DNA of 64,000 nt from Erpobdella octoculata. Its lineage: Eukaryota; Annelida; Clitellata; Hirudinida; Erpobdellidae. The notes under the pieces were generated by a model that was not told the origin of the DNA, searched no databases, and saw only the letters and a program-made list of their open reading frames with translations. Where the stretch lies: the NCBI GenBank assembly GCA_963978895.1, contig OZ022246.1:18982049-19046048 (forward strand), given 5' to 3'. The position numbers were made by a program, and so were the translations under genes. Below, piece after piece: positions 58,978 through 64,000 of the stretch (position 1 is the stretch's first letter; every line of letters starts with the position of its first letter).

Positions 58978-60607
58978 CCATGGACTAGTCACGTTGAACA
59001 CGATTTCGAAGTGTTTCAATACGAGTGAAGGAGACTCCGGGATTTGCATGAATGGAGGTGATGAGTCATTCTTTATGAAGAAAAGTTTCCTTCCTTTTGT
59101 CCTATGTCAGTCTCGTCACGTGGTGTTGATGCTATTGGTGGTCGCTGAGTGAATAATTTCCTTGTAGTTTGTTTTCAAGCATCGATATTTGTTTTGGAAG
59201 AGCTACAATTAAATTTCAGAATAATTCTTAAGTAATTATAAATATTTTTTTAATAATTTTAAAAAAATTATTTAAAAATATTTATTCTCTGTTTATAAAA
59301 AAAATTTGTTTTGTATTTATAAAAATAAAAATCTTTACTTTGTAATTATAAAAAATAAAAATAATAACTTTGTATTCTTAAAATATAGAAAAATTACTTT
59401 GTATTTATAAAAAAATATATACTTGGTATTTATAAAAATATATATACTTCGTATTTATAAAAACTTAAATATTCATTTTATATTTATAACAAATAAAAAT
59501 ATTTACTTTATATTTATTAAAAAAAATATTATAAATGACAAACATCTATTTTAAATTTATCGTTGAAGATTACAGACGGATATCAGTTTAATAAATACAA
59601 GCTTGTAATTTGAAGAAAATATTCATGTCTAAAATATACATTGAATTACTCACATGTTTTCATCTCGATAGAGATGGACGATCAATATCGACCAATAAAA
59701 AACCGTTTGTTAATAATCAGTTTGAATGAAATCATAACAATTATCGTAACTTGATAGAAACAGAAATATGAGCTTTTATGTCATTTTGTTTTCATTTGTC
59801 ACAGACCGTCAAAACATCCACCAGACACCACCCAAGAGTTCACCACAAAAAACCTTTGAACTTTCCCTTTCGCCAAAGATCCAATGTAGGTCACCAACCC
59901 CAGCACTAACAGTCAAATGCGTTGTGCATCGATTGAACCAGAAACGAAACCACGAAGTTCCAAATGATCAATTTGATTTCCCGGGTTCTCCGTTACACTT
60001 GCTTTCGATTTCCAGAACAAACTTGTTTTCAAACTGCGGGGAGCTTGAAAGCATGGTGGATTTTCATCGTTCCGATCTCTTTTCGGATCTAACGTGGACG
60101 GTCCTAAAAAAACTCGGACATTCTGATTACGAATGTCTTTCGGCCAAAAGTAAGGGAATACTATTAATTCATAAGCAAACGTTTTATTATTTTAACTTGT
60201 CTCGTGTTAAATATATTTATTCTGCGTTGTTTTGAAACATTAAATATTTCTTCAAAACTAATCATTTTAGGCCGTAGGGATTATGCTACAAACCGTGCGC
60301 AAAGTTTTCTTAAAGATTTTTGCTGTTTCTATGATATTAGTAAAAATCATTTTTCACATTTTAACAAGTTCAGATTTTTTAGGTTTCACCAGAGTTGCAA
60401 AAAATAAATTTAATAATCATTGGGCCAAGCTATACAAAAATTAAATCTCGTCAAACAATTTAATATTTAAGGCTTCATAAAAGTTGCAAATTGGAACTTT
60501 CTCCCAGTGGACTCAATTTGCAATCAGGCAGGATCAACAGTTCATGATGTTCTAGGCCACTTGGAAGATCACATGACTCTCCACGTCATCGTCTACCAGA
60601 ATTACAA
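58978..60607 (+). CDS. Partial gene, three exons; possible UPA/death-domain tail
   Basis: Exons 58,978-59,057, 59,805-60,149 and 60,472-60,607 each have AG and GT borders. They join in phase (2/1/1/2) without a stop, giving about 187 residues. The first part is Ser/Thr/Pro-rich (NTSEGDSGICMNG, TPPKSSPQK). The middle has SPTPALTVKCVVHRLNQK. The end has LTWTVLKKLGHSDY and AGSTVHDVLGHLED. The order of a beta-rich ALT-K-VVH segment, then W-x3-LKKLG and STV-x2-VL-x2-LE, loosely recalls the UPA plus death-domain C-terminus of UNC5-like receptors. This is only a resemblance by eye. Upstream and downstream exons were not found. Confidence 0.6.
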
Positions 60608-60999
60608 GTAAGCAGCTTGATTGGTTAATATTACTGGAAAATCATTTTTACAAAAATTTAATTAAAATGGTTTATGAGACGATATTTTTAATAGAATTAA
60701 TATGACATTTTGAAGTATTATGTGATCACTGGCTGTTTGTCTTCTTTAAAGAAATTTCGCTGCATTTGAGAACATAACTATTTTACAATTGTCTCATACA
60801 ACGCAGCTCGACTTGAAACGATCCTAAACTAATAAAGAAATTATTTTTTTTGTCTATTTTTTTATAATCTCATACACCTTGGAAAAAATTCGTGGTTTGC
60901 ATATTTATGTGTGGTCCATAAATAACCAATATTTTTGAACGTTTTACCGCCCTGCTTTCGGGGCATATTTTCAACTTAGAAATAAAACCACTACCTATA
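60608..60999. other. No feature seen
   Basis: Presumably intron of the partial gene. AT-rich. Confidence 0.4.
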
Positions 61000-61262
61000 T
61001 AAATAAAAATGTAACTGTTTATTTGTCATACGACTAATACGACAATGATCTCCGAAAGTTTTAGAACAATTGCTTGGAAATTTAGAGACATCATAGTCCT
61101 CATTAAGAAAAAGGTTTATATTTATTTTGTAAAAAAAAATCGGCATAATTTTTTACGTTTTATGAGCAAAAACCATTCTTAGCTTTTATTGCTTAACCAT
61201 CGGAACCATTGAGTGCATTTAATCAAACTAAGCCACACCAACGCGTGACCGGGTACAGCTAG
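60995..61262 (+). mobile_element. CTAG-ended element, family D, about 0.27 kb
   Basis: It runs from TATATAAATAAAAATGTAAC to ACGCGTGACCGGGTACAG-CTAG (61,259-61,262), followed by T. Similar short elements with a GGGTACAGCTAG end occur in many invertebrates and are usually grouped with non-autonomous Helitrons. That grouping is inference here. Confidence 0.5.
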
Positions 61263-61552
61263 TCTTTTTTTAACAAAGTTATACATATAAAAAAGCAGCA
61301 GTCAAGTGTGCACAATTATTTACCCACTGCATTTAATCTGAGCCCTGAGGAACCAGCCCACCATAGTCTGTCAAACTGTAGACCTGCCCAGTTAGCGTGT
61401 AGAACTAGCCTACCACAGTTTTTAAAACTATAGACCTGTCCCAGTTAGCGGGTGGACCCATGACCCAACCACACCAAACTTTGTTTAAATTGGCCTTACT
61501 TTAATTGTTATTAGTAGTGAACGTTTGCTTTGTATGGATTGTTTTTTCACTG

Positions 61553-61652
61553 TTTTGTTTCATCATGTTCTGTTTCATCATGTTCTGTTTCATCATGTTC
61601 TATTTCATCATGTTCTGTTTCATCATGTTCTGTTTCATCATGTTCTGTTTTA
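61553..61652. repeat. 15-bp repeat TGTTTCATCATGTTC, about seven copies
   Basis: Tandem units with a single TATTTC variant. The predicted FIMFCFIMFC peptides are artefacts. Confidence 0.95.
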
Positions 61653-61854
61653 TCCGACTACTACTTCAGATCCGTATAAACAGAATGGCTTACTAATAAC
61701 AAGTGCCTGTTACCTAGTTGTAAACACAGATTCTGCTCATAAACGCTGTAAATATATTTTTTTAAATATATATTTTTTACAATAAAATATACATGTATCT
61801 AGGTTTTTGTATTACATATTTGTGTATTTAGATAAAAACGAGTATTTTTATATC

Positions 61855-63690
<1,836 letters not shown>

Positions 63691-64000
63691 AACAAGTATT
63701 CTTCTTATATCATATGTGTTGCCAATCTGAAGGCTTAGCACGACAGTCGTTAATAAGAGATTAAACGCTCACTCTTGATATGTGTGTGTCTGTCCTCTTC
63801 AGTTTCTTTACTTATGCTTTTTTTGCTTCTCTTTGTGTCGCGTCGGTCCCGTGTTAAGTTATTTAAATCACGAGTCCCGCAGGTCCTATATAGATTACGA
63901 GTCCCGCAGGTCCTATATAGATTACTTTCTAACTTCTTCTGTTTTTATTTCACTGTTATTTCTTTCGCCAGCATGTATTATCATCAACTCTCAGACTTGT
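63691..64000. repeat. Window end; 31-bp direct repeat
   Basis: ACGAGTCCCGCAGGTCCTAT plus ATAGATT occurs at about 63,871 and again at 63,898. Otherwise no gene is seen. Confidence 0.6.

Overview
The window is AT-rich nuclear DNA from a metazoan, most likely an invertebrate. Its protein-coding genes are split by GT..AG introns. It is dense in micro- and minisatellites and carries CR1/L2-type LINEs, tRNA-derived SINEs, a hAT-type MITE and elements with Helitron-like ends. I cannot name the species. One 200-base assembly gap lies at 57,592-57,791.

Two ordinary cellular genes are clear, and both were reconstructed exon by exon with matching splice phases. CUL5 (plus strand, about 10,720-28,659, 19 coding exons, about 776 codons including the stop) encodes the cullin-5 scaffold of CRL5 ubiquitin ligases. 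GLE1 (minus strand, 40,022-30,838, 13 coding exons, about 647 residues) encodes the mRNA-export factor of the nuclear pore. They are convergent, about 2.2 kb apart, and GLE1's 3' flank is a 44-bp minisatellite. A third, partial gene (plus strand, exons at 58,978-60,607) has three phase-compatible exons and a weak resemblance to a UPA/death-domain tail. It is not firmly identified.

Layout. 1-3,510: mostly unassignable DNA and a broken, intronless pseudogene (1,408-2,768). 3,521-4,482: hAT-type MITE with a perfect 8-bp target duplication. 6,122-7,226: 3' piece of a LINE on the minus strand with a hugely expanded TTAC tail. 8,470-10,465: L2/CR1-like LINE, plus strand, internally deleted. 10,720-28,659: CUL5, whose 5.3-kb intron 9 holds a two-ORF CR1-like LINE in antisense. 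28,660-30,837: intergenic. 30,838-40,022: GLE1, with a SINE and TIR transposons in its introns. 40,240-49,060: a repeat island of SINEs, a fold-back element, elements ending in hairpin-CTAG embedded in TA repeats, and long AAC, TA and ATG arrays. 49,100-57,590: mostly unassigned, with a TATA/CCAAT promoter candidate near 51,470-51,550. 58,313-64,000: a small MITE, the partial gene and further hairpin-CTAG elements.

The strongest unexpected pattern is that several tandem arrays in CUL5 and GLE1 are built from exon edges and contain copies of the splice site itself. These include a duplicated donor after CUL5 exon 9, a triplicated acceptor before CUL5 exon 10 (one extra acceptor would add 12 residues in frame) and a six-fold donor after GLE1 exon 4. 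I saw no evidence of a dedicated multi-gene system such as CRISPR, a biosynthetic cluster or prophage.
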